From the IMG/VR virus record IMGVR_UViG_3300036770_008686, positions 62,001 to 126,000 of that record: DNA of 64,000 bases, one strand, 5' to 3'. Positions 15,171 through 23,575 of this stretch are shown piece after piece. The DNA comes from a virus. The translations under genes were made by a program, and so were the position numbers. The notes under the pieces were generated by a model. It ran no database searches and was not told the DNA's origin. It worked only from the letters and a program-made list of their open reading frames with translations. Position 1 is the stretch's first letter. Each line of letters starts with the position of its first letter.

Positions 15171-15506
15171 TCAACGATATCTTCTACAGCAGTACCAACG
15201 ACCACTTGAATCTTGTGCATAACCAACATCTACGGTTGTCATGCCGCTTCGAGCAAAACAACAGTTGTTGTAGGCTTGCTCTCTAGTCATGCCACTTCCA
15301 CAACCCTCATATCCAGTGTTGCCTCCAAAGTGACCAACCCGGCCAGTTCTGGCCATAGTTTCGGCAACTCCTTGGGCAGTAGAGTTGTTTACATATGAAT
15401 AAACTTTATTACTATTGTTAGTGTAACTATAGACCCTCCTAGGCTTTGCTTCTGCCGTTTGGATTAATCCAACAAACAAAAACAAACAAGCAACTAACTT
15501 CTTCAT
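15171..15506 (-). CDS. Secreted Cys-rich small protein, planctomycete-type
   Basis: 111 aa from MKKLVACLFLFVGL. The signal peptide is probably cleaved after TAEA (residue 20). The mature part has AETMARTGRVGHFGG.TGYEGCGSGMTREQAYNNCCFA and a C-terminal GRWYCCRRY. I recall near-identical architecture (M-A-x-x-G-R-x-x-H-x-G-G, YEGVG, NCC) in many small Planctomycetes proteins, suggesting host origin. SD GGAGGG before ATG 15506. Function unknown. Confidence 0.85.
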   Translation of the reverse strand: MKKLVACLFLFVGLIQTAEAKPRRVYSYTNNSNKVYSYVNNSTAQGVAETMARTGRVGHFGGNTGYEGCGSGMTREQAYNNCCFARSGMTTVDVGYAQDSSGRWYCCRRYR

Positions 15507-15538
15507 AAATCCCTCCGTGAAAAAACCAACCAAACAAA

Positions 15539-15565
15539 TTTACACAATCAACGCAATTGTGTAAA
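15539..15565 (-). terminator. Inverted repeat, possible weak terminator
   Basis: A 10-bp perfect inverted repeat (15539-15548 with 15556-15565) shortly after the stop of the 16430-15579 gene. On the minus strand it is followed by T-rich sequence broken by G. It may end the MoxR operon or act as an operator for the secreted-protein gene. Confidence 0.5.
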
Positions 15566-15578
15566 TGTCTCTAAAGTA

Positions 15579-16430
15579 TTAGATTTCTATTCCTTCAATC
15601 CCCTCTTCGGTGCTTCCGTCGTAGTAAATAAACTTTCCACCTACAATGTTTTTTAATTTTTCAAGAGTATATTGTAACAATTCTTTGTTGTTTTTAGTGT
15701 TCACAGATCTACCTAAACCATCATCAATGCCAGCATTATACAAATGGTTTACAATATTTTTAGCCCTAAAAATAGCAGACCTAAAGAAACCGGGAAGAAT
15801 AGCTGTCTGCATTCTATACAAGTCCATAGGTTTGTCAGATTCTTTGATCTTTAGAAGGGTGAACAAATTTTTAAATTGACCAACCCCAGTATCCGTAGAA
15901 GTGCTTGAAGCATAAACCTCTACAAGATAACCTTTTTTTATTAAACCTTCTACTTTTTTTATAGCTTTGCTAATATAGTCAAGAAGTTCTTTTGAAGATG
16001 TACTAGAAAGATATCCAACATTAACCAAAACTCTTACTGCCCTATCTTGACTTTTTACTCTAGAAACTTTTCTATAGGGAAAAGGATCGGAGGATAAGTA
16101 TGAATCAATGCAAATTTCTCCATCATATTCATTTTTAAGCCTTCTTCTTTTAACGCTCGGAAGCTTTGAATTAAAAGAAATTTTACAAGAGTGCTGATTA
16201 TAAGATTTTTGAAGGCTACTATTTAATCTTCCTTTTATAAGCATATCCCAGGTGTCTTTACCTGATATTCCCGAACCAAACGCCCATTCACTATCCGTTA
16301 TTTGATTCAGATTGCCACAATAACTTTCAGGGCTAACTAACTCAATGTTTTCATAACTTCTACTCATAACTTCGGTTGGGTTTTTAAACAAGACCAAAGT
16401 AGAATCGTGGTTTATTTTTTTGACAAGCAT
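15579..16430 (-). CDS. Probable partner protein of the MoxR ATPase (DUF7192-like)
   Basis: 283 aa. The arrangement of an N-terminal region with SEWAFGSGISGKDTWDMLIKG, then RAVRVLVNVGYLSSTSSKELLDYISKAIKKVEGLIKKGYLVEVYASS, and PMDLYRMQTAILPGFFRSAIFR resembles phage proteins I know as DUF7192, often next to MoxR-like ATPases. It looks like a degenerate vWA fold without a MIDAS DxSxS. ATG 16430 follows the MoxR stop by one base, so the pair is coupled. Family call is by memory. Confidence 0.8.
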   Translation of the reverse strand: MLVKKINHDSTLVLFKNPTEVMSRSYENIELVSPESYCGNLNQITDSEWAFGSGISGKDTWDMLIKGRLNSSLQKSYNQHSCKISFNSKLPSVKRRRLKNEYDGEICIDSYLSSDPFPYRKVSRVKSQDRAVRVLVNVGYLSSTSSKELLDYISKAIKKVEGLIKKGYLVEVYASSTSTDTGVGQFKNLFTLLKIKESDKPMDLYRMQTAILPGFFRSAIFRAKNIVNHLYNAGIDDGLGRSVNTKNNKELLQYTLEKLKNIVGGKFIYYDGSTEEGIEGIEI

Positions 16431-16431
16431 A

Positions 16432-17394
16432 TTAAGCGGCTTCTTCAAAATCGTTTAAACACTCTTTAAACTTAAGCTTTTCTTCATCGGTCCAGTCCAA
16501 AGTTAATATATCAAATATTTCTTTTTCGTTAAAAGAACCAGACATTTTATAAGCACTTAAAATCGTTCTAGTACTTATACTTCTTTCAACTTTGCAATTT
16601 TTCCGAATATATTGCAGTTTAGAAGTAAGAGAAATGCTATCAGTAATTTCAAGTTCTAAATTTTCATCATAATCAATAAAAGTTTTACTGAGAGCAAATC
16701 TATCCAAAAATGCTTTGTCTAGAATTTCTCTTCCACTGTACTCGAAACTTCCGTGTCCCCAAGTGTTTGAAGCAACTACAAGATGAAAATTTTCATGTCT
16801 TTTTGCTACAGGGTTTTCTTTCCTATTAGGGATGGACATTTTACCATTAGCTATAGCAGAATTAATAACGAGCAAAACATTAGAATCTGCTGCGTCTATT
16901 TCATCTAAAAGAAAAACGCCACCATTTTCATATAAATCAACAAAGCTGGTAGGAATATAGGTGCCGTCTGCAACCATTCTACCTGTTAAGTGAGATTCAC
17001 TCATTCCAGCAGTACAACTAATATGAGAAAAACTTAAATCTAGTGCCTTGGAAAGTTGTTCGCTAAGATAGGTTTTTCCAGATCCAGTTGGGCCAGACAA
17101 CATTAGTTGTTTATGTATGCTCAAAAGGGTAAGAGCCTTATCAAAATCTCTATGTTGTCTACCTGTGAGGTTTACCTCTTTTTTATTCGGAAGAACAACA
17201 ATATAAGGCTGTAGGACTTTGGCCGCTTCTCTTATTTGCTTTTGAAAGTCTTCTTTGAGTTCAGGGATAAACTCTGGTAGATGTTTTTTTGTAGCCTTTT
17301 TAATCATCCCAACTATGGGAAGTTTAATATTAAGACTTCCTTGAACCACATCTTTGGTAATCTTTTCTTTTTTTCTATCTAAAGTTGTTTGCAT
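16432..17394 (-). CDS. MoxR-type AAA+ ATPase
   Basis: 320 aa. Walker A is LSGPTGSGKTYLSEQL, Walker B is GVFLLDEIDAAD, sensor 1 lies in FHLVVASNTWG, and an arginine finger is likely in FLDRFALS. The N-terminal 70 residues are basic and helical. MoxR-type ATPases remodel partners, usually with vWA proteins; the next gene is the probable partner and a vWA protein is at 9931-10572. A CGGTACGA element sits 43 bases upstream. Confidence 0.93.
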   Translation of the reverse strand: MQTTLDRKKEKITKDVVQGSLNIKLPIVGMIKKATKKHLPEFIPELKEDFQKQIREAAKVLQPYIVVLPNKKEVNLTGRQHRDFDKALTLLSIHKQLMLSGPTGSGKTYLSEQLSKALDLSFSHISCTAGMSESHLTGRMVADGTYIPTSFVDLYENGGVFLLDEIDAADSNVLLVINSAIANGKMSIPNRKENPVAKRHENFHLVVASNTWGHGSFEYSGREILDKAFLDRFALSKTFIDYDENLELEITDSISLTSKLQYIRKNCKVERSISTRTILSAYKMSGSFNEKEIFDILTLDWTDEEKLKFKECLNDFEEAA

Positions 17395-17437
17395 TTTTAT
17401 ATTGATGTTATTAGAAATTATTCGTCACAATAGACTG

Positions 17438-17445
17438 TCGTACCG
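17438..17445 (-). promoter_or_regulatory. Variant of the CGGTACGT element (CGGTACGA)
   Basis: TCGTACCG on the plus strand, in the 89-base gap upstream of the MoxR gene. One base differs from the exact element, in the same orientation. Confidence 0.45.
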
Positions 17446-17483
17446 GTATTAATAATTTAATTACTTTTTTAATAAAATTAGAC

Positions 17484-18572
17484 TTAGTCATCATCGTCAT
17501 CGTCTTCGTCTTCGTCTTCATCTTCATCATCTTCATCATCTTCATCATCTTCATCATCTTCATCATCTTCGTCTTCATCTTCATCATCTTCATCATCTTC
17601 ATAGTCTTCGTCTTCTTCGTCTTCTTCGTCGTCATCGTCATAATCATCTTCATAGTCTTCATCTTCTTCGTCTTCATCGTCATCGTCATCGTCATAATCT
17701 TCATCGTCATAATCATCGTCATCGTCATCATCTTCTTCATCGTCATCATCTTCTTCATCATCGTAAAATACACTTAAATCTTCTTTTGTATTTTTAGATA
17801 AAAAATTGTATAATTTTTCATCTAAATCAAAACTACTAAAAATAGGTCCATTGTCGCAATCTTTGAACTCTCCGTGTGTAAATTGAAAAATTGGTTTTGA
17901 TTGTGAGTCTTGAACTATGTAAATAGGAAGATCGTTATAAGATTCGTGGGCACCGCCTTTAGGGTCGGCTGTGCACCAAGAAGTTCCTTTGCCATATTTA
18001 CATAAAAGTCTATGTCTTGAATTTAGTTTGTCTTTTTCAAAAGGAACAGCCTGAATCATGTACAGGGTATAGTCCTTGTTACTTGCCACAATTTTTAAGA
18101 GGTCTTTATCAGACTCTAATATTTCTCCTTTCTTTTTTAAAGAAATATTTTTTCTATAACTTAGTTTTTCCTCTTTTTTCTTATTTAAGAAAGAATCTAA
18201 AGATTCATATCCAAAAGCAAACCAACCAATCTTGCCTATATGAGACTTGTCAATAGTGTTAGAGCTTAACTTTGATTTTGAATCGTCTATACAATTAGAT
18301 ATAAAGTTTGTTTCAACACCAAAATCAGGATTAATCTTACTACAAATAATAACTCTTGATACAACTCCTAAACAAAAAACAAACCAATTATAACTCTTTA
18401 AATTTTTGCTATCCAATGTAGCAAAAATTAAATTTTCAAAAGAAGATAATTCAGATGAAATTTTATTGCCAGAATATAAAATATCAGTTATTTTTATATT
18501 TAAAATTGATTCGCTAGATTTTAGATCGTGCTTTTTAAAGCACTTCAAATTGTTTTTGAAAGTAAAGTCCAT
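17484..18572 (-). CDS. GKGTxWCTA protein with extreme acidic C-terminal tail
   Basis: 362 aa. Residues 1-270 form a globular part with LLCKYGKGTSWCTADPKGGAHE followed by LPIYIVQDSQSKPIFQFTHGEF, a motif (GKGT.WCTA...) I know from large-phage hypothetical and PcfJ-related proteins. Residues 270-362 are almost only Asp and Glu with occasional Tyr, encoded by GAT/GAA/GAC triplet repeats. The tail could act as a DNA mimic, a chaperone-like tail or a spacer. It is upstream of the MoxR operon. Confidence 0.88.
   Translation of the reverse strand: MDFTFKNNLKCFKKHDLKSSESILNIKITDILYSGNKISSELSSFENLIFATLDSKNLKSYNWFVFCLGVVSRVIICSKINPDFGVETNFISNCIDDSKSKLSSNTIDKSHIGKIGWFAFGYESLDSFLNKKKEEKLSYRKNISLKKKGEILESDKDLLKIVASNKDYTLYMIQAVPFEKDKLNSRHRLLCKYGKGTSWCTADPKGGAHESYNDLPIYIVQDSQSKPIFQFTHGEFKDCDNGPIFSSFDLDEKLYNFLSKNTKEDLSVFYDDEEDDDDEEDDDDDDDYDDEDYDDDDDDEDEEDEDYEDDYDDDDEEDEEDEDYEDDEDDEDEDEDDEDDEDDEDDEDDEDEDEDEDDDDDD
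17487..17763. repeat. Trinucleotide low-complexity tract
   Basis: About 280 bases of (TCA/TCT/TCG/TCC)-type triplets encode the acidic tail of the 18572-17484 gene. A Met-rich frame read on the same strand here is a by-product. Likely unstable in length by slippage. Confidence 0.85.
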
Positions 18573-18614
18573 TTTAAATCAAAAATTATTTAAGAAAAAA
18601 AGCTTAAATTGCCA

Positions 18615-19049
18615 TTATTGTCCTTGAAAAAACCAATAGCCATAAACACAACGGGTTCCTCCCCTAGATGGGTCATGATTATCGTATATAACCCCGTCAA
18701 CTACAGCAACAAGATGCTTGCTTACACTAACCACAAGCCTCCCTGTGGGTAGTTCTTCTTTCTTGAGATGAACTTTACAACCACTTCCCACAGCCATAGT
18801 CGGAACCCAAGTCCAACCTATGCTTTGCATATATTTTTTTATAGTTTGCTTATAAACGCCAGTGTTTGAACTACTTCTTTTTTTACCTTTTCTAGGGCGT
18901 TCGCTTTTAGCTAAATAATTCAAGGAATCATAAACTTCTTGGTAGTCTTTTTGAGTGGCTATGCTTATAGCTCTACAAACACAATCACCAGAATCTTTTG
19001 CTTTATACCCAGCATCAACTCTTCCGCCGTCTGTTATAATGATTTTCAT
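18615..19049 (-). CDS. Papain-like cysteine protease/amidase candidate
   Basis: 144 aa from MKIIITDGGRVDAGYKAKDSGDCVCRAISIATQKDY. A Cys in GDCVCRAI, a His in SKHLVAVVDGVIYD and a following Asp/Asn (DNHDPSRGG) form a plausible Cys-His-Asn triad. I recall this family (DGGR, DC.xRAI.IAT, H..A..DG...D..DPSR.G.R.VYGYW) from bacteria and phages. The start at 19049 removes an extension unlike the family. Activity is inferred from residue pattern only. Confidence 0.8.
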   Translation of the reverse strand: MKIIITDGGRVDAGYKAKDSGDCVCRAISIATQKDYQEVYDSLNYLAKSERPRKGKKRSSSNTGVYKQTIKKYMQSIGWTWVPTMAVGSGCKVHLKKEELPTGRLVVSVSKHLVAVVDGVIYDNHDPSRGGTRCVYGYWFFQGQ

Positions 19050-19081
19050 AATTAAAAGTCTAATTGCAGAAGTTTTCAACC

Positions 19082-19124
19082 CTGCCACATTGGCATTAAA
19101 CTTTTCCTTGTGCCAATATGGCAG
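19082..19124. other. Strong inverted repeat in gene gap
   Basis: Two 14-base arms (19082-19095 and 19111-19124) match except for one G-T wobble, with a 15-base loop. It starts six bases after the stop of the rIIB-like gene and ends 33 bases before the protease start. There is no T-run, so it is more likely an RNA-processing or stability hairpin than an intrinsic terminator. Confidence 0.55.
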
Positions 19125-19129
19125 AAAAA

Positions 19130-20464
19130 TCACTCTTTAAACAATATTTCTTTTTCTCTTAATATCTGAACAACAGAGTTGTAGTGTTGTTTGTTCTTTA
19201 CTGGGTGATTTTGTTTTTCAACAAACTGGATGATTCTGCCCCTAGAGACTTCTACGTTATAAAGCATTTGATTTGTGGCACAATCCATAACAGCAAACAC
19301 AGCAGTCTCTCCTTTCTTGACTTTTTGAGCATAGGTTGCAATGCAATTGCTCATTATGCTAGACCATTCTTTGAGGTCGTGACTACTGGTAGGTATTAAG
19401 AACCTAAGGTTACCAACCTCTAAATCATGCAATGCAAAAAGCTTTTCAAAATTAGTTTCTATAGAAAGAGAAATAGCAGGATCTTGCAATCTCATGTATT
19501 CTCTTCTAACATAGTCGTAAATTTCTCTGCACGAAGTTGCTATCTCTATATTTTGAATATTGAAATTAAGACCAATCTTAATTTGACTATAATATTCAGC
19601 GATGTCGATTAAAACATGATCATTTTCTGCACTTCTTAATAGATTTATTATCTTCTTTTGACTATATTTGCCATTCTTTTCGATACTAAAATCTTTTAGA
19701 AATTGGTTGATCTTAACATAGGCGTCCAAGCCAACGTTGTTTGTTGGAACTTTAAATGTTCCTTCCTCAATAAGACCGTATATATTGTCGGGTTGAAGAA
19801 TATCTCTTAGTGCTTCGCCAACCAACAAAAAATTGTAATCGAAAAAGTTATTTTCTGGATTAAAAATATTTTTAATAGCAAACTTTTTAAGCTTTTTGGC
19901 AGTAAAACCAAAAGATTCAACAAGTATATCGTCGAGAGATTTTCTACTTCTAAAAAGCTCCAAATACTTGTTTGGACAATTGGCCACATTGTAAAAATGA
20001 ATATTACTCTGGCCAATATTTTTCTTGTTTAATATACTAATGCTTTGATCTATAGAAGAGTCAAAATAAACAAGATAAAAGCCATCCTCAGTAATTGGAT
20101 ACGCATTTTTTTGAATAAGAGCATGAAGCATTTCACCAGCAGAATCATTATCCATTCTGGTCTTCATGTTGAACCAGAAATTAAAGAGACTTTTGAATAC
20201 CCAGTTATCCTCTTTAATAGCTAGGAACTGGTTTCCTAAGATAGAAGGAATAGGTTCGTCTTTGTAACAAACAAGGCCGTCTCTTACCACAAAGCCATCT
20301 TTGTTAAGATTTTTTGAAGGATCTATTTCTGACTCTATAGAGTCATACTTTTTTTCGCTGATTAGCTTTTTAATTTTTTCGTATCTATAGTCATCTTTGC
20401 TTATAGTGTAAGTCTTACCAGAAAAATTTACTATAATAGAATTTTTTAATATATAGTACTTCAT
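19130..20464 (-). CDS. rIIB: rIIB-like protein fused to a PcfJ-like domain
   Basis: 444 aa. Residues 55-130 (NKDGFVVRDGLVCYKDEPIPSIL..QFL......LFNFWFNM......AGEMLHALIQKNAYPITEDGFYLVYF) match the rIIB-like domain of T4-group and jumbo phages. The C-terminal 110 residues (DLKEWSSIMSNCIATYAQKVKKGETAVFAVMD...LYNVEVSRGRIIQFVEKQNHPV) match the PcfJ-like pattern (hCVg.Ya..v..G...I..v, Q..G..N). T4 rII proteins protect against host exclusion. It is third in the rIIA operon and coupled by ATGA. Confidence 0.82.
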   Translation of the reverse strand: MKYYILKNSIIVNFSGKTYTISKDDYRYEKIKKLISEKKYDSIESEIDPSKNLNKDGFVVRDGLVCYKDEPIPSILGNQFLAIKEDNWVFKSLFNFWFNMKTRMDNDSAGEMLHALIQKNAYPITEDGFYLVYFDSSIDQSISILNKKNIGQSNIHFYNVANCPNKYLELFRSRKSLDDILVESFGFTAKKLKKFAIKNIFNPENNFFDYNFLLVGEALRDILQPDNIYGLIEEGTFKVPTNNVGLDAYVKINQFLKDFSIEKNGKYSQKKIINLLRSAENDHVLIDIAEYYSQIKIGLNFNIQNIEIATSCREIYDYVRREYMRLQDPAISLSIETNFEKLFALHDLEVGNLRFLIPTSSHDLKEWSSIMSNCIATYAQKVKKGETAVFAVMDCATNQMLYNVEVSRGRIIQFVEKQNHPVKNKQHYNSVVQILREKEILFKE

Positions 20465-20754
20465 TTATCTAAGCCTTTGTACTTAATATACAATAGTATT
20501 TCGTTTTTGAAATCCTCTTCTTTAAAGAGTCTTGCAAAATCTCTCAATCCAAAAAGTAATTTATACTTTTCTTGTATTTTATTAAAATCTTTATTTATTT
20601 GTTCAACAAGCTTTTCGACTATATCTAATTGCTCAAAAATATCTTCAAAATCTTGATTGCCCGAAACCTCTTTTCTAAGACTAGATTTCAAGTACTGGAC
20701 GAGTTCTGCTTTATAGGCGTTTGAGTAATCAGAGTTAGAATTTAAAGCATACAT
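20461..20754 (-). CDS. Small helical protein between rIIA and rIIB
   Basis: 97 aa, almost entirely helical with coiled-coil character (FEDIFEQLDIVEKLVEQINKDFNKIQEKYKLL). It overlaps rIIA (TAATG) and rIIB (ATGA), so the three are co-translated. It is not known in T4, where rIIA and rIIB are adjacent; it could bridge the two. Confidence 0.8.
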   Translation of the reverse strand: MYALNSNSDYSNAYKAELVQYLKSSLRKEVSGNQDFEDIFEQLDIVEKLVEQINKDFNKIQEKYKLLFGLRDFARLFKEEDFKNEILLYIKYKGLDK

Positions 20755-22961
20755 TATCGGTTCGACCTACTCTTACTGTTTATGTAGAAAATAATTTCTT
20801 TGATCATGGTATCATCTCTTCTATTGCCATAATTAAATGAATAGCTATAGCTGTGAAATTGGGAAAGATGCTTAATTAAAGGATACTTTTCCAGTATGCT
20901 TTGCTTAAGTTGCTCTATTTTATCTTTCTGCAATTTAGCTTTGCTAAAAGCTTCATACAAGTCTAATATTCTTTCGGGAATATCAACATGGTTATTTGCG
21001 TTATTTTGTTTCTGAGGAATTGCTGAGAAATATTTTTTAATATTTTCGCAAACAATTTCTCCAACATATTTTCTTAAAACCTCTAAGGAGCCATCTTCAG
21101 TATTGTTGAAGTGATTTCTGATTACATCGTCCGAAATCTGTATATGCTGAGGAAAGTTCTCGATTAGGGTGCAATATTCTATGGTGTTGTCCAGCAAACA
21201 AAGAACTTCATATTCTTTTTTACTACACTTCACAACCTCCATATTTTTGCCCTGACTGTATATGAACTTAAGATTTTGATAAAAATCAGAGTTATCAAGT
21301 TCATACATGGGATCGCTACTAAAGGGAACTATTACATAGGTCTTTTCTGATTCAACAAGTTCTTCTAAACTAATATCAACCTTAGAATCAACTTCTACTT
21401 TGTTAGAGTATCTTTGACCATTAGGAATAAGCTTCCTCAAAGTAACACTGCCGGCTTCTTTTTTGGGTTTAGCCGGAGTTTTTGCAACCTCTACTTCAGA
21501 TATATACCTTGCTTTAACAAAGTTAACAAAAGGAACGGGATTTGCAATCCTATTAATATAGTAAACGGTTCCAGGATATGACCCATTTACACTATCGGGT
21601 TGTCTTGCAAGAAGAATGCTTCTAATTTTTTCTTTAAAAGCAAGCTCTGAAATAAAATTGGCTGGCAAATCGTTAATTACAAAGAATATGTCATTTATGT
21701 CTCTATTGCTAATGTTGATAATTGCATTGTCTGTTCTTTTCAGAACATGCCTAGACTTTTGCTTGTCAAGAAAAAATTGACTAACTTCATTTATGGAGGG
21801 AGAAGTAAGTTGTCCGTTCTTAACACTATACTTTATACCATCTTTAGTGAAAGTACATTCTTCATTGTTTCTTGCAAAATTTTCATCTTTGAAACCGGGC
21901 ACTTGATTAAGATGAAAAATTTGTTTGCACTTATTGATCTTTTCAACATATTCAGTTATAGAAGTAGGCTCTGCTTTGAAAAAGTTGTTTACGTGATCTG
22001 CCAAAAGAGAATTTACATCTTTACAAAGCTGATTTACTTTGGCTTTGCTACTATCCTTATCAGATATACTCTCTCTAGTAGCACTAACTTCCAGAACACC
22101 ATTATCTACTTCAATAAAATTGATAGAATTAGGAGCAGAAGTAGAGTTTCTAAGTTTCTCAACTTCTGGGCATTCTCTTAAAAATTTGTTGATACTATAA
22201 GGAATTTTGTCAATTAAAACAAAAATTTCTGCATTGTGTGCATCGAACAGTCTCTTAACAAGATCTGTTTTGTTCAGCAAAAGCCAATTCTTTTCTTTTG
22301 CTATAATATTTGTTTCTAAGTTAGTGTAGTCCTTTGGAATCTCAATTTCGGTAATACCCTTGAGGTCGGGCTTTACATCCCAAAAGAATGTACAACGATA
22401 AACTGCATTTACAAAGAATTCAATATCGGACTCTTTAACTGGTATTTGTATTTCTACGCCATTTTTCTCAGACGTATTTTCCTCGTTTATAAGCTCAAGA
22501 GTGCCATTGCTATTCTTACCTGTATGGGCGGCATAGGTTCGAGCGACACCATCATGGTAGCTAACAACAACAAAGCTGTCTGTGTATGCCCAAGCACTTT
22601 TTGCACCAATACCAAACCCACCAGTTTGGATGTTATCTTTTCTTTTTGTGCTACTTCCATAGTTCACAAAAACATCTTTTACCCTATCAGGGCTTAATCC
22701 AACCCCATAGTCTCTAATCTTAAGTGTGCTTTCCAACTTAGTAGGCAATGTGACACAAAGAGGGGTGTTTTCTCTTCCAGCCTCTCTGTGACTATCTCTG
22801 CCGTTGCACAAGTATTCTTGTGTAAGGGTCCTAATTGGATTAGAGTAAAGCCTATTTCTTAGAATGTCAATAATGGTGCTAACATCACCAATTCCGAAAT
22901 CCATGCTTTGCATGTCAGAGTTGTTTGTATCAACATTACTATGTTCGGTATTTATTTTCAC
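20754..22961 (-). CDS. rIIA: rIIA-like GHKL ATPase
   Basis: 735 aa, about the length of T4 rIIA (725). The N-terminal GHKL ATPase motifs are present: N-box EYLCNGRDSHREAG, G1 IRDYGVGLSPD, G2 GGFGIGAKSAWAYTDSF. The start is GTG at 22961 with AAAGGA upstream. rIIA-type proteins act at the membrane with rIIB against exclusion systems such as Rex. A CGGTACGT element lies 41 bases upstream, and this gene leads the operon. Confidence 0.93.
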   Translation of the reverse strand: MKINTEHSNVDTNNSDMQSMDFGIGDVSTIIDILRNRLYSNPIRTLTQEYLCNGRDSHREAGRENTPLCVTLPTKLESTLKIRDYGVGLSPDRVKDVFVNYGSSTKRKDNIQTGGFGIGAKSAWAYTDSFVVVSYHDGVARTYAAHTGKNSNGTLELINEENTSEKNGVEIQIPVKESDIEFFVNAVYRCTFFWDVKPDLKGITEIEIPKDYTNLETNIIAKEKNWLLLNKTDLVKRLFDAHNAEIFVLIDKIPYSINKFLRECPEVEKLRNSTSAPNSINFIEVDNGVLEVSATRESISDKDSSKAKVNQLCKDVNSLLADHVNNFFKAEPTSITEYVEKINKCKQIFHLNQVPGFKDENFARNNEECTFTKDGIKYSVKNGQLTSPSINEVSQFFLDKQKSRHVLKRTDNAIINISNRDINDIFFVINDLPANFISELAFKEKIRSILLARQPDSVNGSYPGTVYYINRIANPVPFVNFVKARYISEVEVAKTPAKPKKEAGSVTLRKLIPNGQRYSNKVEVDSKVDISLEELVESEKTYVIVPFSSDPMYELDNSDFYQNLKFIYSQGKNMEVVKCSKKEYEVLCLLDNTIEYCTLIENFPQHIQISDDVIRNHFNNTEDGSLEVLRKYVGEIVCENIKKYFSAIPQKQNNANNHVDIPERILDLYEAFSKAKLQKDKIEQLKQSILEKYPLIKHLSQFHSYSYSFNYGNRRDDTMIKEIIFYINSKSRSNR

Positions 22962-23002
22962 TTTTATATCCTTTGTTTTATTGTTTGCGAATCAAATCTT
23001 TC

Positions 23003-23010
23003 ACGTACCG
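23003..23010 (-). promoter_or_regulatory. CGGTACGT element upstream of rIIA
   Basis: Exact copy in the 188-base divergent gap between rIIA and the plus-strand gene at 23150. The rest of the gap (22962-23149) is AT-rich. It includes TATAATGG about 45 bases further upstream on the minus strand, with no clear -35. Confidence 0.55.
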
Positions 23011-23149
23011 AGTGAGAGGATTTTATTTTTTTTAAATTTCCTCAAACACCATTATAGCGAATCCTCGAGTTTTTTGTTTTCAAATAAAAACTTGATTTTA
23101 TTTTTTTGTAAATTATAATAAGAAGGGGCTAAGAAATAAAAAAACAAAA

Positions 23150-23575
23150 ATGAAAAAACTAAACAACAAAGAACTAGAGAGCTTTGCAAAAGAAATAAGA
23201 AAAGTAATATTCAAAAACTTAAAAGAAGAAGAAGATGAAAAACAAATCAAAAATTTAGAATTAAAAAGAGTTCACAATATAATACTTGAAAAATTGAAAA
23301 AAGTAAAATTATTTAATAAAAACATGGAAGAAATATTAACAGTAAATGAGTCTGTGCTTATAATCAAAAATTATGCCGAACGTGCAGATGAAAACACTTG
23401 GTTGATAAACGACTCAGAAAAAACTTGTGCCAAAATTGCACAAGATATTTTCTCAAGAATTATCAATAACACTTTATCTAAATTAAGCAGCGAAGGACTA
23501 TTAGAATGTCACTATGATTCAGAAGAAAATGACTTTATATTTAATGTTAAAGAAACCAAAGAAACTACTGACTAA
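23150..23575 (+). CDS. Hypothetical helical protein (141 aa)
   Basis: 141 aa, Lys/Glu-rich, mainly helical: LNNKELESFAKEIRKVIFKNLKEEEDEKQ. Middle SVLIIKNYAERADENTWLINDSEKTCAKIAQDIFSRI. Divergent from rIIA, and its end overlaps the minus-strand gene at 23565 by 11 bases. A TATAATAAG box lies about 30 bases before the ATG. Unrecognised. Confidence 0.75.
   Translation: MKKLNNKELESFAKEIRKVIFKNLKEEEDEKQIKNLELKRVHNIILEKLKKVKLFNKNMEEILTVNESVLIIKNYAERADENTWLINDSEKTCAKIAQDIFSRIINNTLSKLSSEGLLECHYDSEENDFIFNVKETKETTD

Noticed and set aside
17411-17773. Methionine-rich 120-codon frame
   Set aside because: It is the alternative frame of the GAT/GAA repeats that encode the acidic tail; composition explained by the repeat.
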